A DNA stretch of 64,000 bases from Henriciella sp. AS95 (GCF_038900055.1 NZ_JBBMQM010000001.1:744001-808000); one strand, 5' to 3'; numbered from the stretch's first letter, positions 35,598 through 45,051 are shown. Numbers and translations are program-made. The notes: a model not told the origin generated them from the sequence alone.

Positions 35598-36689
35598 CTA
35601 GGCTTCTTCGCCCATTCGCACCCGGTCCGGTAGAGCGGTCACCGAATAATTGAAGCTTTCGGGCTGAATGTCGAAGATTGCTTCGCCGCCGAATGTCTTT
35701 GGCACGATGCGCTTCAGGATCATGCTGCCAAAACCGTTGCCGGGCTCGCGCGCTTCACGCGGCGCGATGAGCTTTTCCTGCCAGTAGAATTGCATCAGGT
35801 CGCCCTGCGTCCAGCCAAATGTTGCGCGTCCGCCCGTAGAACCAAGCGCGCCGTGCTTGACGGAATTGGTGCCGAGTTCATTCAGCAGCAGCGACATCGC
35901 AAAAGCGGCGCGCGCCGTGATGTGAAAGTCATCCTTGTCCTGGATGGCGATCAGCGGTTGGTCGGGTTCGGGCTCAAATGGCGACAGCGACTTGATGGCC
36001 AGTTCGCGGATCGAGACCGATTGCCACTCATTCATTGCGAGAAGTGACTGGGTTTCGGCCAGCGTATTGATCTTGTCGCGCAGGCGGCGGACGAACTCGT
36101 CGCGCTCCACATCTGATTTGTCGAGCAGGCTGATCAGGGAGGACACATGCGCATACATGTTGCCCATGCGGTGCTCCAGCTCCCGATTGATGACCGAGAG
36201 GTCGCGGACCTGACGTTTGCGGGCATCAGCCTGAATCTCGACCATGACACCATCAGCGAGATCGCGAAGGATCTGCTTGTCGGTTTCGTCGAATGACTCG
36301 CGGGGCTTCGGGTCGATCACACACAATGTGCCGAGCGCGTGTCCGTCTTTTGTGACGAGCGGCGCGCCTGCATAGAAGCGGATGAAAGGGTCACCCGTGA
36401 CGAGGGGATTGTCCGCAAAGCGGATGTCCTTGGACGCATCCAGAACGACCATGACGTCATTGCCGCGAATGGCATATTCGCAGAAGGCGACATCGCGGCT
36501 GGTCTCTGTTGTGTTCAGCCCATAGCAGGATTTGAACCACTGGCGATCAGCATCGATCAGCGAAACAAGAGCGACTTCCGTTTCCAGCGAATTCGCTGCG
36601 AGACGGGTCAATCGGTCAAAACGCGGATCGGGGGCTGAATCCAGCAGCTTCGTTTCCGACAAGGCAGCCAGACGAGCTTGCTCTTTCAT
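35598..36689 (-). CDS. GAF domain HWE-family sensor histidine kinase
   Basis: A 363-residue soluble kinase. The GAF domain (about 25-155) has DRQWFKSCYGL and FYAGAPLVTKDGHALGTLCV, the type often fused to HWE kinases. The phospho-accepting histidine is His173 in ELEHRMGNMYA. The N box is NELGTNSVKHGAL (Asn275) and the WxE motif is at 303-305. No response regulator is adjacent, so it is an orphan kinase, possibly acting in the general stress response as many HWE kinases do (inference). ATG at 36689 is chosen over a TTG at 36734. Confidence 0.88.
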   Translation of the reverse strand: MKEQARLAALSETKLLDSAPDPRFDRLTRLAANSLETEVALVSLIDADRQWFKSCYGLNTTETSRDVAFCEYAIRGNDVMVVLDASKDIRFADNPLVTGDPFIRFYAGAPLVTKDGHALGTLCVIDPKPRESFDETDKQILRDLADGVMVEIQADARKRQVRDLSVINRELEHRMGNMYAHVSSLISLLDKSDVERDEFVRRLRDKINTLAETQSLLAMNEWQSVSIRELAIKSLSPFEPEPDQPLIAIQDKDDFHITARAAFAMSLLLNELGTNSVKHGALGSTGGRATFGWTQGDLMQFYWQEKLIAPREAREPGNGFGSMILKRIVPKTFGGEAIFDIQPESFNYSVTALPDRVRMGEEA

Positions 36690-36831
36690 GGTCGTAAGAC
36701 CTCTCACCTCAGCACCCGGCCTGCGAGTGCTCAATATGCATCCCTATCGGGTAGCGTGCCCTATCGCTCGGAATTATGCAATGTTTTGAAAGCAGGAATA
36801 ATTGGATTTTCGATGCAAGCCTTGTGGGACA

Positions 36832-37947
36832 TCAGGACCGGGATGGGACGATGTCTCCATCGGCGACTTCAAGGGCCTGTGCGCGGTCTCTGAAGGCGTC
36901 AAACAGGAAGCTTTCGGTGCCGGTGAGCCAGGCCTGTCCGCCGAGGTCGCAGAGCTCGTCGAAGAGGGCGGCGCGGCGGTCGGCGTCGAGGTGGGCTGCG
37001 GCCTCGTCGAGCAGGAGGATAGGCGAGGGCCCTTCGCCATCCTGGCTGAGCGCTTTGGCAGAGGCGAGAATGAGCCCGATCAGCAGCGCTTTCTGCTGGC
37101 CGGTCGATGCTTCGCCGGCAGGCATGCCTGTGGGCCGGTGGATGACAGCGAGATCTGTGCGGTGCGGGCCGGACAGGGTGCGTCCCGCCGCCATGTCGCG
37201 GCGACGGCCATTGCGATAGGCATCGGCGAGCCCCTCAAAGATGGTCTTGAAGTCCTCGCCCTTGATGGCGGATTGCTCGGCCTCGCCCTCCAGAGAGAGA
37301 GCGCCTTTCGGGAAATAACCGTCGGGCCGGGCGTCGACAGCGGCTTGCAGGTTTTCCAGGACACTGGCGCGGTTGATGGCGATTTCGGCGCCCGCTTCGG
37401 CCATCCGGGTTTCGATGGCATCGGCCCAGGCCGGGTCGACATGGCCGCGCTCAAGCAGGGCATTTCGCTCTCGCATGGCGCGCTCATATCGGGCAGCCGC
37501 GGTGCCGTGTGAGGGGATGTGGGCCATGACCTGGCGATCGAAAAAGCGGCGGCGATCGGATGCCCCGCCGCGAAACACGCCGTCCATGGCAGGGGTCAGC
37601 CAGACGATGCGGATGAGATCTGCGAGGTCAGAGGCCTGGGACGGGGCGCCGTCGATGCGGATGATGCGTTTGGAGGAATTGCCATCGGTTTCGAGGCCGA
37701 CGCCGATCTTCTGGTCATCGACGGTGGCAGAGACGGTCCAGCCTGTGTCTGCGCCATGGCGGGTGAGATCGGCGAGCGTGGCTGAGCGCAGGCCGCGTCC
37801 CGGACCGAGCTGTGAGACCGCTTCCAGAAGGTTGGTCTTGCCCGCGCCATTCGAGCCATAGAGGCAGACATGCCGCCCAACGAGATCGAGCGAGACGGTC
37901 TCGTAATTGCGGAAGTTGGACAGGCGGAGGCGCGTTAGGGCGGTCAT
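36832..37947 (-). CDS. recF: DNA replication and repair protein RecF
   Basis: A 371-residue SMC-like ATPase that loads RecA at gaps. Walker A is GSNGAGKTN (31-39), with SNFRNYE before it. The signature region STGQQKALLIGLILASAKAL and Walker B ILLLDEAAAHLD lie near the C-terminus. It is transcribed in the same direction as dnaN and dnaA, but a palindromic element and a small membrane ORF lie between it and dnaN. Confidence 0.95.
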   Translation of the reverse strand: MTALTRLRLSNFRNYETVSLDLVGRHVCLYGSNGAGKTNLLEAVSQLGPGRGLRSATLADLTRHGADTGWTVSATVDDQKIGVGLETDGNSSKRIIRIDGAPSQASDLADLIRIVWLTPAMDGVFRGGASDRRRFFDRQVMAHIPSHGTAAARYERAMRERNALLERGHVDPAWADAIETRMAEAGAEIAINRASVLENLQAAVDARPDGYFPKGALSLEGEAEQSAIKGEDFKTIFEGLADAYRNGRRRDMAAGRTLSGPHRTDLAVIHRPTGMPAGEASTGQQKALLIGLILASAKALSQDGEGPSPILLLDEAAAHLDADRRAALFDELCDLGGQAWLTGTESFLFDAFRDRAQALEVADGDIVPSRS

Positions 37948-37956
37948 GTCTTGTCA

Positions 37957-38077
37957 TCCTCCCCCGTTCACGGGGGAGGTGGCCTGCGAAGCAGGTCGGA
38001 GGGGGGAACCGCAGAAGGGAGCGCTTGCTGCTTTCCCCCTCCGCCCTTCGGGCACCTCCCCCGTAAACGGGGGAGGA
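37957..38077. repeat. Large palindromic repeat between recF and dnaN
   Basis: A roughly 121-base near-perfect inverted repeat. Each arm itself carries a 9-bp hairpin: CCTCCCCCG/CGGGGGAGG at 37958-37979 and again at 38055-38076. Each arm also has an inner small hairpin (CCTGC GAA GCAGG; GCCC TTC GGGC). The arms agree closely when one is reverse complemented. Followed at 38195-38245 by a further 10-bp stem (GCCCATCTCC/GGAGATGGGC). No gene lies in 37948-38284. Confidence 0.85.
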
Positions 38078-38284
38078 GGACAGTCATCGAAGGATGTGGC
38101 TAACGCAATCATGATCCGAACGTTTAAGGCTGACTCTCCACACATTTCCAGATGTTGAAGTATGCGTCACCCTCGACCGCGCAGCGGTCAGAGGGCCCAT
38201 CTCCGAACGCTGAAGTCACGCGAGCCGAGATGGTAGGAGATGGGCTGTCAGATCGCCTTGGGGCCATCGAGAGTGACGCCAACA

Positions 38285-38614
38285 CTATCCAAAGAGCCCA
38301 TTCAACGACCCCACAGCATAGATTGGCACGAGCACAAGAAGCGTGATGATTGCATTGCCTGCGTAAAAGAAGGCACGCCCCCGGCGCATCAGCAAAAAAA
38401 TGATCGAAGTTACGAAGGCGATCAATGGAATAAGGTGAGCCAATGCAAAAATGAAGAGCGGAACGATAGCGTCCGAGTATCCGATGGCAAAGACATCCTC
38501 TCGTCCAGTCGACCAAAAGGTCGCGACGCAGATTATTCCGAAGATCGTTAGAACATAGAGAATGAACCTCTGCAGCGCGACGATCGGGTTGTCTCGCCCC
38601 GCCACGGCGATCAA
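38285..38614 (-). CDS. Small membrane protein between dnaN and recF, hypothetical
   Basis: A 109-residue open frame with three hydrophobic helices (about 16-34, 46-74 and 84-104). The start would be TTG overlapping the dnaN stop (TTGA), or GTG at 38605, so it would be translationally coupled. Composition is lower than its neighbours (26 of 60 G+C at 38401-38460). No family recognised. Hydrophobic periodicity and coupling favour coding, but the non-ATG start leaves doubt. Confidence 0.5.
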   Translation of the reverse strand: MIAVAGRDNPIVALQRFILYVLTIFGIICVATFWSTGREDVFAIGYSDAIVPLFIFALAHLIPLIAFVTSIIFLLMRRGRAFFYAGNAIITLLVLVPIYAVGSLNGLFG

Positions 38615-39732
38615 ACCCGAAGCGGCATCAGCACATAGCGTGTGGCAAGATCGCCCGGATCGAGGATCAGCGCTGGTGAGGCCGGGTCGTTCAGCATGAA
38701 TTCGGCGTCTTCGGCTTCGATCTGCGCTGTGACATCGAGGAGGTATTTGGCGTTGAAGCCGATTTCCATCGCGTCATCGCTATAGTCGCATTCGATCTCT
38801 TCATGGCCCTGGCCGGTTTCCGCGGAGTTCACAGCGAGCGTGACCTTGCCGTCGGCCAGCGACAGCTTCACAGAGCGTGAGCGTTCGGCGGACACGGTGG
38901 AGACCCGGTCAACGGCGGCTTCGAAGGATTTGTTGTCGATGACGAGGCGCTTGTCATTGCCCTTCGGAATGACGCGCTGATAGTCCGGGAAGGAGCCGTC
39001 GATCAGCTTGGACGTCAGCACGGCGCGGCCGGCCTGGAAGACGATCTTGGTCTCGGATACGGAAATGGTGACATCGCCGTCGACCGCATCGATGAGGCGG
39101 CGCACTTCGCCGATTGCCTTACGCGGGACGATCACGCCATCAAGCCCTTCAGAGCCTTTCGGGGCCGGCGCGTCAGCGAGCGCGAGCCGGTGGCCATCCG
39201 TGGCCACGGCGCGCAGGACTTTCGCGCCCTTGTCGCCATCGGCCGCGTGCAGATAGACGCCGTTCAGATAATACCGCGTCTCTTCGGTCGAGATGGCAAA
39301 ACGCGTCTTGTCGATCAGGCGGCGAAGATCTGCCGCGTCGACATCAAAAGTCGTCGCGCTGTCGTCGCCGGTCATGGTCTGGAAGTCGGTGGCCGGCAGG
39401 GTTGGCAGCTCGAACTTGGCGCGCCCGGAGCGGATCGTCAGGCGGCGGTTTTCCGGGTTGAGTTCAAGCTCGACATCTGCGCCAGCGGGCAGCTTGCGGA
39501 TAACGTCGAACAGGGTGCCGGCAGGCGCTGTGATCGACCCTTCGCTGTCGATCTTCGCATCGGCGCTGTCGACGGCCTCGATATCAAGGTCTGTTGCGAC
39601 CAGCGTCAGTTCGCTGCCCTTGGCTTCCATCAGGACGTTCGACAGGATCGGAATCGTGTTGCGCCGCTCCACCACGTTCTGCACGTGGGACAGTGCGTTC
39701 AACAGATCACTTCGTTCAATCGTCAGCTTCAT
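38611..39732 (-). CDS. dnaN: DNA polymerase III subunit beta (sliding clamp)
   Basis: A 373-residue three-domain clamp. Recognisable segments are the N-terminal LLNALSHVQNVVERRNTIPILSN, ATDGHRLALADAP in the second domain, and the C-terminal RYVLMPLRV; the MPLRV end forms part of the peptide-binding pocket for polymerase and MutS clamp-binding motifs. It lies downstream of dnaA on the same strand after a 177-base gap. Confidence 0.97.
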   Translation of the reverse strand: MKLTIERSDLLNALSHVQNVVERRNTIPILSNVLMEAKGSELTLVATDLDIEAVDSADAKIDSEGSITAPAGTLFDVIRKLPAGADVELELNPENRRLTIRSGRAKFELPTLPATDFQTMTGDDSATTFDVDAADLRRLIDKTRFAISTEETRYYLNGVYLHAADGDKGAKVLRAVATDGHRLALADAPAPKGSEGLDGVIVPRKAIGEVRRLIDAVDGDVTISVSETKIVFQAGRAVLTSKLIDGSFPDYQRVIPKGNDKRLVIDNKSFEAAVDRVSTVSAERSRSVKLSLADGKVTLAVNSAETGQGHEEIECDYSDDAMEIGFNAKYLLDVTAQIEAEDAEFMLNDPASPALILDPGDLATRYVLMPLRV

Positions 39733-39810
39733 CGATCAGCCCATCCTGTCAGCAGTCTTGGTGCCGCTGTCCTTCTTGTTTGCCTGTTCATCATCCCCGG
39801 TTGAGACGAA

Positions 39811-39841
39811 TCGGCCCGCCTCCTCAAAGGAAGCGGGCCGA
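39811..39841 (-). terminator. Hairpin between dnaA and dnaN
   Basis: A 13-bp stem with one internal mismatch and a three-base loop (TCGGCCCGC and TCCT arms with AGGA and GCGGGCCGA). There is no T-tract on either side, so it may be an attenuator, a processing site or a weak terminator ending dnaA rather than a strong one. Confidence 0.5.
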
Positions 39842-39909
39842 GTACCCTTGTCAAAATGGGCTAAAATGCAAGCCCCTGAAAGCGGAAGATTCGCAGGAAT
39901 CTTTGCGGA

Positions 39910-41379
39910 TCAGCCATTTCCCTCGGACTGGATTTCGAAGACCATCTCCCGGACACGTTCAACATCACGAACCATGTCGGCATCGGTCTGCATGGCCTTG
40001 CGGATCTTGCGCCATGCATGAAGCACCGTGGTGTGATCCTTCTTGGCAAAGGCACGCGCAATCTGCGGCAGGGATTTGTCCGTCATTTCACGGCACAGAT
40101 ACATGGCGATCTGGCGCGGGTGACAGACCTGACGGGCCTTCTTCGCGCTCTCAATCTCCGGCTTGGAGATATCGAAAATGCGCATGGCGGCACGTTTGAT
40201 ATTGTCCAGCGTCGGGGCCTGATATTCGCCCTGCTGACGGCGAAGCACCGTAACCAGCATGTCCATATCCGGTTCGACATCGCCGTAGCCGGTTTCGGTC
40301 TGCAGGCTCCACAGGACACCGCACAGCTCACGGCCCGGGCCACGAACGGTCGCGACGATCCGGTCGATCATCTCTTCGCTCAGCTCGAAGTTTGGCTGAT
40401 CCTTGCGGATGAGAGCGGCATGGAGGCGCACAATCTCACGGCGCATTTCCTGATCGGGCAGACCCACTTCAGCCGTTGCCGCACCGAGCAGCTCACCGCG
40501 CATACGCTGTGAGAAGCCTTTCAGGTCTCCGGGGGCTTCGTCAGCCGTCAGGAGAACACGGCCACCGCTCTTTGTGACGGACCGGATGTTCGCAAAGAAT
40601 GCCTCATCGGTCTTCTTCTTGCCGGCGATCCACTGCAGGTCATCGATCAGCAGGAGATCATTGTCGCGAACTTGCGCTTTCAGATTGCGGGTGTCGCCCT
40701 CGCGAGCCCCATCAACGAAGGCCGTCATGAATTCTTCGGCCGTCATATAGGTCACCCGGCGTCCGTCAGCGCGGGCGGCGATGGCGAATTCGATCGCACG
40801 GAGAATGTGCGTCTTGCCAGTGCCCTGGCGGCCATAAATGAGCGCGACGTCGGCCCGCAGCATGGTGCCTTCAACGAGCCGCTCAGCCAGACGTACGGCA
40901 CACTTGTTTGTGTCGCCCACGATCAGCGTCTCGAAGGTCATCGAGCCGTCGCTTGGTGCGGTGACTTCGGCGGCTTCGTCGGCGTCGTTGCCGATTGCCC
41001 GTTTTGCTTCCTGTTCCGCGGACCACAGATCACCTGCGAGCTCGCGTGTTTCTGCCGGTATGTCCTTCCAGCAGGCGATTTCGAGGGCACGGCCCTTCGG
41101 GTCAGTCTTGCGCCAGACTCGTTTCAACATCGGGCGGTGATTGCCACTGATGCGGTCAAAGGTGAGTTGGTCACGCGCAGCGATGAGAACAGAATTGTTA
41201 ACCTCAGCCACGAAGCGCAGGTCTTTGATCCACTTGTTGTAGTCGTCGGGTGACGCGATCTGCCGGGCGTCATCCAGAACAGCGTTCCAAATGGCCAGAC
41301 CCTGATGCTTGTCGATAACTTTACCCTCGGCTTTTTTGCCTTCTCTACCCCAGTTGCCAGATTCTTCTTGGCGCCCCAT
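39910..41379 (-). CDS. dnaA: Chromosomal replication initiator DnaA, divergent
   Basis: A 489-residue AAA+ initiator. Domain I lies at about 27-105. Walker A is GRQGTGKT (183-190), Walker B LLLIDD followed by LQWIAGK, and sensor 1 LLTADEAP. The DNA-binding domain IV is well conserved, with RQIAMYLCREMTDKSLPQIA and KDHTTVLHAWRKI. By eye, the box VII arginine finger (SRFGWGL in E. coli) is replaced by Glu296 in RMRGELLGA. The sensor-2 arginine (GALNR) aligns with Ser358 in CGVLWSL. GGGAAG precedes the ATG. Context (rpsT, dnaN) leaves no doubt about identity. Confidence 0.93.
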   Translation of the reverse strand: MGRQEESGNWGREGKKAEGKVIDKHQGLAIWNAVLDDARQIASPDDYNKWIKDLRFVAEVNNSVLIAARDQLTFDRISGNHRPMLKRVWRKTDPKGRALEIACWKDIPAETRELAGDLWSAEQEAKRAIGNDADEAAEVTAPSDGSMTFETLIVGDTNKCAVRLAERLVEGTMLRADVALIYGRQGTGKTHILRAIEFAIAARADGRRVTYMTAEEFMTAFVDGAREGDTRNLKAQVRDNDLLLIDDLQWIAGKKKTDEAFFANIRSVTKSGGRVLLTADEAPGDLKGFSQRMRGELLGAATAEVGLPDQEMRREIVRLHAALIRKDQPNFELSEEMIDRIVATVRGPGRELCGVLWSLQTETGYGDVEPDMDMLVTVLRRQQGEYQAPTLDNIKRAAMRIFDISKPEIESAKKARQVCHPRQIAMYLCREMTDKSLPQIARAFAKKDHTTVLHAWRKIRKAMQTDADMVRDVERVREMVFEIQSEGNG

Positions 41380-41776
41380 CGGAACTTCCCCTTTTCTGTG
41401 TTTTGTGTTCCACTCTCCACAACGACAAGGAAGACACGAACCCTGCTTTCAGACCTCACCGGTCTGACGCCAAAAACACGCTGTACAGGGACTAATTTCC
41501 GTCGATGGATTTACTAAAACACAGGGCCTCAGAGTGAGTCTAGCTGCCTTTTTTTTGATTCTTCGGAATAAGCATCTTGAAGTTCTTGTGACAGGGGAAA
41601 ACTCCAGAAAATTCAATTGTATATAAGCCTGAAAAAATATTCGGCGCACAAGTGAACGTATAGTACCTATATATCTGTTCCGCAATTGTTCTGTCAACTT
41701 TTGAGGCCCCAACAAGCTGTGAATTTAACAATTTTTTTGTCGGCTTTTGCAGCCTGATCACAGCCTGTGCAGACGT
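41380..41776. promoter_or_regulatory. AT-rich dnaA upstream region, candidate origin
   Basis: There is no gene in this interval. It is strongly AT-rich for this genome (19 of 60 G+C at 41581-41640). It holds imperfect DnaA-box-like nonamers: CTCTCCACA near 41411-41419 and, on the minus strand, AAATTCACA near 41716-41724, each 7 of 9 against TTATCCACA. It must contain the dnaA promoter; an origin is possible but unproven. Confidence 0.35.
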
Positions 41777-41811
41777 AAAAAAAGACCCGCATGGGAAGCC
41801 ATGCGGGTCTT
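41777..41811 (-). terminator. Rho-independent terminator of rpsT
   Basis: On the minus strand a perfect 13-bp stem (AAGACCCGCATGG with CCATGCGGGTCTT, loop CTTC) is followed by a run of T's down to 41777. It lies 37 bases after the rpsT stop. Confidence 0.95.
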
Positions 41812-41848
41812 GCAAAAATGCAGATTTGTAACGCTTCGAAGGAAAGCG

Positions 41849-42112
41849 TTAGCTCATCGCTTTGACGCGCGCGCTGAGGCGCGAAATCTTGCGGGCCGAG
41901 GTGTTCTTATGAAGAACGCCCTTGCTGGCGGCGCGCATGATTTCCGGCTGGGCCGTCTTCAGCGCTTCAGCAGCGGCTTTCTGGTCGCCGGCATCAATCG
42001 CTTCCTCAACCTTGCGGATGTAGGTGCGCATGCGCGAACGGCGTGCTGTGTTCACTTCGGTGCGACGTGCAATCTTGCGCACCATTTTCTTGGCTGAGCG
42101 TGTATTCGCCAT
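41849..42112 (-). CDS. rpsT: 30S ribosomal protein bS20
   Basis: An 87-residue basic helical protein with the family start [19 protein letters not shown] and end [21 protein letters not shown]. It binds 16S rRNA early in 30S assembly. GGAG lies 8 bases before the ATG at 42112; a longer in-frame start is not supported. Position just upstream of dnaA on the same strand is common in alphaproteobacteria. Confidence 0.97.
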   Translation of the reverse strand: MANTRSAKKMVRKIARRTEVNTARRSRMRTYIRKVEEAIDAGDQKAAAEALKTAQPEIMRAASKGVLHKNTSARKISRLSARVKAMS

Positions 42113-42245
42113 CAATAACTCCTGAGTGTCCGGTCGGACGCAAGCGGCGGACATACCTAAACCACCCCATGTCGTCAACCGGAATGGGCGGTGATGGGTG
42201 CAATAAAGGCAGGCGCGATACAGCTCGCCCCCGCCGGACCCCGTT

Positions 42246-43022
42246 TTAACGATTATTGAAGTGCGGTTCGCGCTTCTCGACGAAGGCTTCCATGCCTTCT
42301 TTCTGGTCGTCCGTTGCGAACAGCGAATGAAAGAGGCGGCGTTCGAACATCACGCCCTGGCTGAGTGTGGTTTCATAGGCCGTATTGACCATTTCCTTGG
42401 TCATCATCGCTGTGGCGCGCGGCATGGACGCGATCTTGCGGGCAACAGACCGGGCTTCATCAAGAAGATCATCAGTCGGTACGATGCGCGAGACGAGACC
42501 GGAGCGTTCAGCTTCGGCGGCGTCCATCATGCGGCCGGTGAGGCACATTTCCATCGCCTTGGACTTGCCGGCAAAGCGCGTCAGGCGCTGCGTGCCGCCA
42601 GCGCCGGGCGATACACCGATGGTGATCTCCGGCTGGCCGAACTTGGCATTCTCGGCAGCGAGGATGAAATCGCACATCATGGCCAGCTCACAGCCGCCAC
42701 CAAGCGCGTAGCCTGACACGGCTGCGATAACCGGTTTGCGCATGCGCGAGGCGCGCTCCCAGTTCTTCGTGATGAAATCGGCATAATAGGCGTCGAGATA
42801 GGATTGCTCGCGCATTTCCTTGATGTCGGCGCCGGCAGCGAAGGCCTTCTTGGAGCCGGTGATCACGATGCAGCCAATCGTTGCATCATTATCGAAACGG
42901 TCGAGCGCTTCGGTCAGCTCATCCATGAGCTCATTATTGAACGCATTCAGCGCGTCCGGTCGGTTCAGCGTGATAATCGCGATCGCGTCATCGACTTCGG
43001 TCAGCAGCGTTTCATATGCCAT
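42246..43022 (-). CDS. Enoyl-CoA hydratase
   Basis: A 258-residue short-chain crotonase. Both catalytic glutamates are present: Glu112 in [11 protein letters not shown] and Glu132 in [15 protein letters not shown]. The oxyanion loop is [10 protein letters not shown] (61-70). It hydrates 2-trans-enoyl-CoA in fatty-acid or amino-acid degradation. It contrasts with the paralogue at 31473-32231, which lacks the first glutamate. Monocistronic beside rpsT, an arrangement also seen near dnaA in related genomes. Confidence 0.92.
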   Translation of the reverse strand: MAYETLLTEVDDAIAIITLNRPDALNAFNNELMDELTEALDRFDNDATIGCIVITGSKKAFAAGADIKEMREQSYLDAYYADFITKNWERASRMRKPVIAAVSGYALGGGCELAMMCDFILAAENAKFGQPEITIGVSPGAGGTQRLTRFAGKSKAMEMCLTGRMMDAAEAERSGLVSRIVPTDDLLDEARSVARKIASMPRATAMMTKEMVNTAYETTLSQGVMFERRLFHSLFATDDQKEGMEAFVEKREPHFNNR

Positions 43023-43122
43023 GTAAAGTCCCGTTTTTGCGTTCTTCTTGCGTTTGCGGTCTCAAGCCGCGAATGTCGTGTGCCATACGGGAATAAAGGT
43101 TCGACGTCGATAGGAGTCCCCA

Positions 43123-45051
43123 GTGAAGAGAATTGGCAAGGCGGTTATGTCCACTGTTGCAGGCGTTGTTCTGGCGGGGCTCGCAGCCTGTGTGACAGAG
43201 ACAGCAGCCGCCCCGGAAGCGAGGGCGCAGGCTGTTACACCCAGCGAGGCGCCAGTCTCGGAGGCGGACTCTGAACCGGTGCTGCCCGGCCCCGGCGACC
43301 GGATGCCGTCAGGCCGCGATATCGGTGTTCGATCGGCTGTCGTCGCGCCGAATGCGGCGGCGGCCACGGCCCATCCGCTGGCCACACAGACAGCGCTTGA
43401 TGTGATGAAGCGCGGCGGCAGTGCGGTCGATGCGGCGATTGCCGCGAATGCGATGCTCGGGCTGGTTGAGCCGACCGGCAATGGCATTGGCGGCGACTTG
43501 TTCGCTATCGTCTGGGATCCAGAAACGCAGAAGCTCTACGGTTATAATGGGTCGGGCCGCTCGGCGATGGGCGCGACACTTGAGGATATGCAGGCCAAGG
43601 CCGATGAATTCATGGATGGCGAGGAAATCCCGCCTTATGGGGCGGCGCCCGTGACTGTGCCAGGGACCGTCGAGGCCTGGTATGCGCTGCATGAGCGGTT
43701 CGGCAAGCGTCTGATGAACGAGAACCTCGAGCCAGCGATCCGCTATGCGCGCGAAGGCGCGCCGATCCCCGAAGTGATCTCTTACTATTGGAGCTTTGGA
43801 CCAAAGCGATACGAGCCGGCCTATGAGAGCGGCATGTTGGAAGAGTATGAGAACGCCAAGGCGACGTATTTCTCGCCGGCGCCGCGCGAAGGCTCGCTGT
43901 TCAAGAACCCGGACCTTGCCGACACGCTGGAGCGGATTGCCTATCACGGCGCGGCCGAATTCTATTCAGGCGAGACCGCCCACATCATGTCGGACTATTT
44001 CGAGCGCATTGGCGGGGCGCTGCGCTATGAGGATTTCAACCAGCATGACGGCGAGTGGGTCGAGCCGTTGTGTGTGACGTATAGAGACGAGGTGAAGCTC
44101 TGCGAACTTGGGCCGAACACGCAGGGCGTCGCGGCGCTGCAGATGTTGCAAATGCTGGAGCGGTTCGATCTGCGGGAGATGGGTTTTGGCTCGGCGGATA
44201 GTCTGGTGGCGCAGATCGAAGCGAAGCGTCTCGCCTTTGCGGATCGCGCCAAGGGCTATGCCGATCCGGCCTATAGCGGCATTGATCCTGAGGTCTTCAT
44301 CCGCGAGGGCTATAACGCCGAACGCAGCCAGCTGATTGATCTCAGCAAGGCCATGGATCCACCTGAAGCTGGCTTTGGCGCGGCAGACGCGGCTCTGAAT
44401 GATGGCGACACAACCTATCTCACCGTGGTCGACAAGGACGGCATGATGGTCTCGCTGATCCAGTCGAACTATCGCGGCATGGGCTCAGGCCTTGTGGCCG
44501 ATGGTCTCGGCTTCATGTTCCAGGATCGCGGCCAGCTCTTCTCGCTCGACCCTGAGCATCCGAACGTCTTCGAGCCAGGCAAACGGCCTTTCCATACGAT
44601 CATTCCGGCCTTCGCGTTCAGGAAGGACATGCCGGGCTGTCAGGTCCGCGCTGTGGCCGCCGAAGAGGCCTGCCCATATGAGCCGTGGATGAGCTTCGGC
44701 CTGATGGGCGGGGGCATGCAGCCGCAGGGCCATGTCCAGATCATCCTCAACCTCGTCGATTTCGATATGGGCCTGCAGGAGGCGGGCGACGCGGCGCGCT
44801 GGGAACATACAGGTGGCTGCGAGCCGACCGATGACCTCTCCGGCGACGCCTGCGAGAGCGATATGGGCGTCGTCCACCTCGAAAGCGGTATCCCGCCGGA
44901 AACGCGCGCCGAGCTTGAGCGCCGCGGCTTTACAGTCGAGTGCTGCAGCGCCAATGGCGGCGGCTATCAGGCGATCGCGAAGGATTTCGAGACCGGCGCC
45001 TGGATCGCCGCGACCGAGATGCGCAAGGACGGCAATGCGGACGGGTATTAG
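43123..45051 (+). CDS. ggt: Gamma-glutamyltranspeptidase, predicted lipoprotein
   Basis: A 642-residue Ntn-hydrolase precursor that cleaves gamma-glutamyl bonds of glutathione. The start is GTG with TAGGAG 7 bases upstream. A lipobox GLAAC gives Cys23, so it is probably membrane-anchored in the periplasm. The large subunit contains SGRSAMGAT. Autocleavage is expected before Thr430 in NDGDTTYLTVVD. GGGMQPQGHVQI lies in the small subunit. Cysteine pairs (CQVRAVAAEEAC, CEPTDDLSGDAC) suggest disulfides. With gshB at 60309-61259 it may take part in glutathione turnover. Confidence 0.93.
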   Translation: MKRIGKAVMSTVAGVVLAGLAACVTETAAAPEARAQAVTPSEAPVSEADSEPVLPGPGDRMPSGRDIGVRSAVVAPNAAAATAHPLATQTALDVMKRGGSAVDAAIAANAMLGLVEPTGNGIGGDLFAIVWDPETQKLYGYNGSGRSAMGATLEDMQAKADEFMDGEEIPPYGAAPVTVPGTVEAWYALHERFGKRLMNENLEPAIRYAREGAPIPEVISYYWSFGPKRYEPAYESGMLEEYENAKATYFSPAPREGSLFKNPDLADTLERIAYHGAAEFYSGETAHIMSDYFERIGGALRYEDFNQHDGEWVEPLCVTYRDEVKLCELGPNTQGVAALQMLQMLERFDLREMGFGSADSLVAQIEAKRLAFADRAKGYADPAYSGIDPEVFIREGYNAERSQLIDLSKAMDPPEAGFGAADAALNDGDTTYLTVVDKDGMMVSLIQSNYRGMGSGLVADGLGFMFQDRGQLFSLDPEHPNVFEPGKRPFHTIIPAFAFRKDMPGCQVRAVAAEEACPYEPWMSFGLMGGGMQPQGHVQIILNLVDFDMGLQEAGDAARWEHTGGCEPTDDLSGDACESDMGVVHLESGIPPETRAELERRGFTVECCSANGGGYQAIAKDFETGAWIAATEMRKDGNADGY

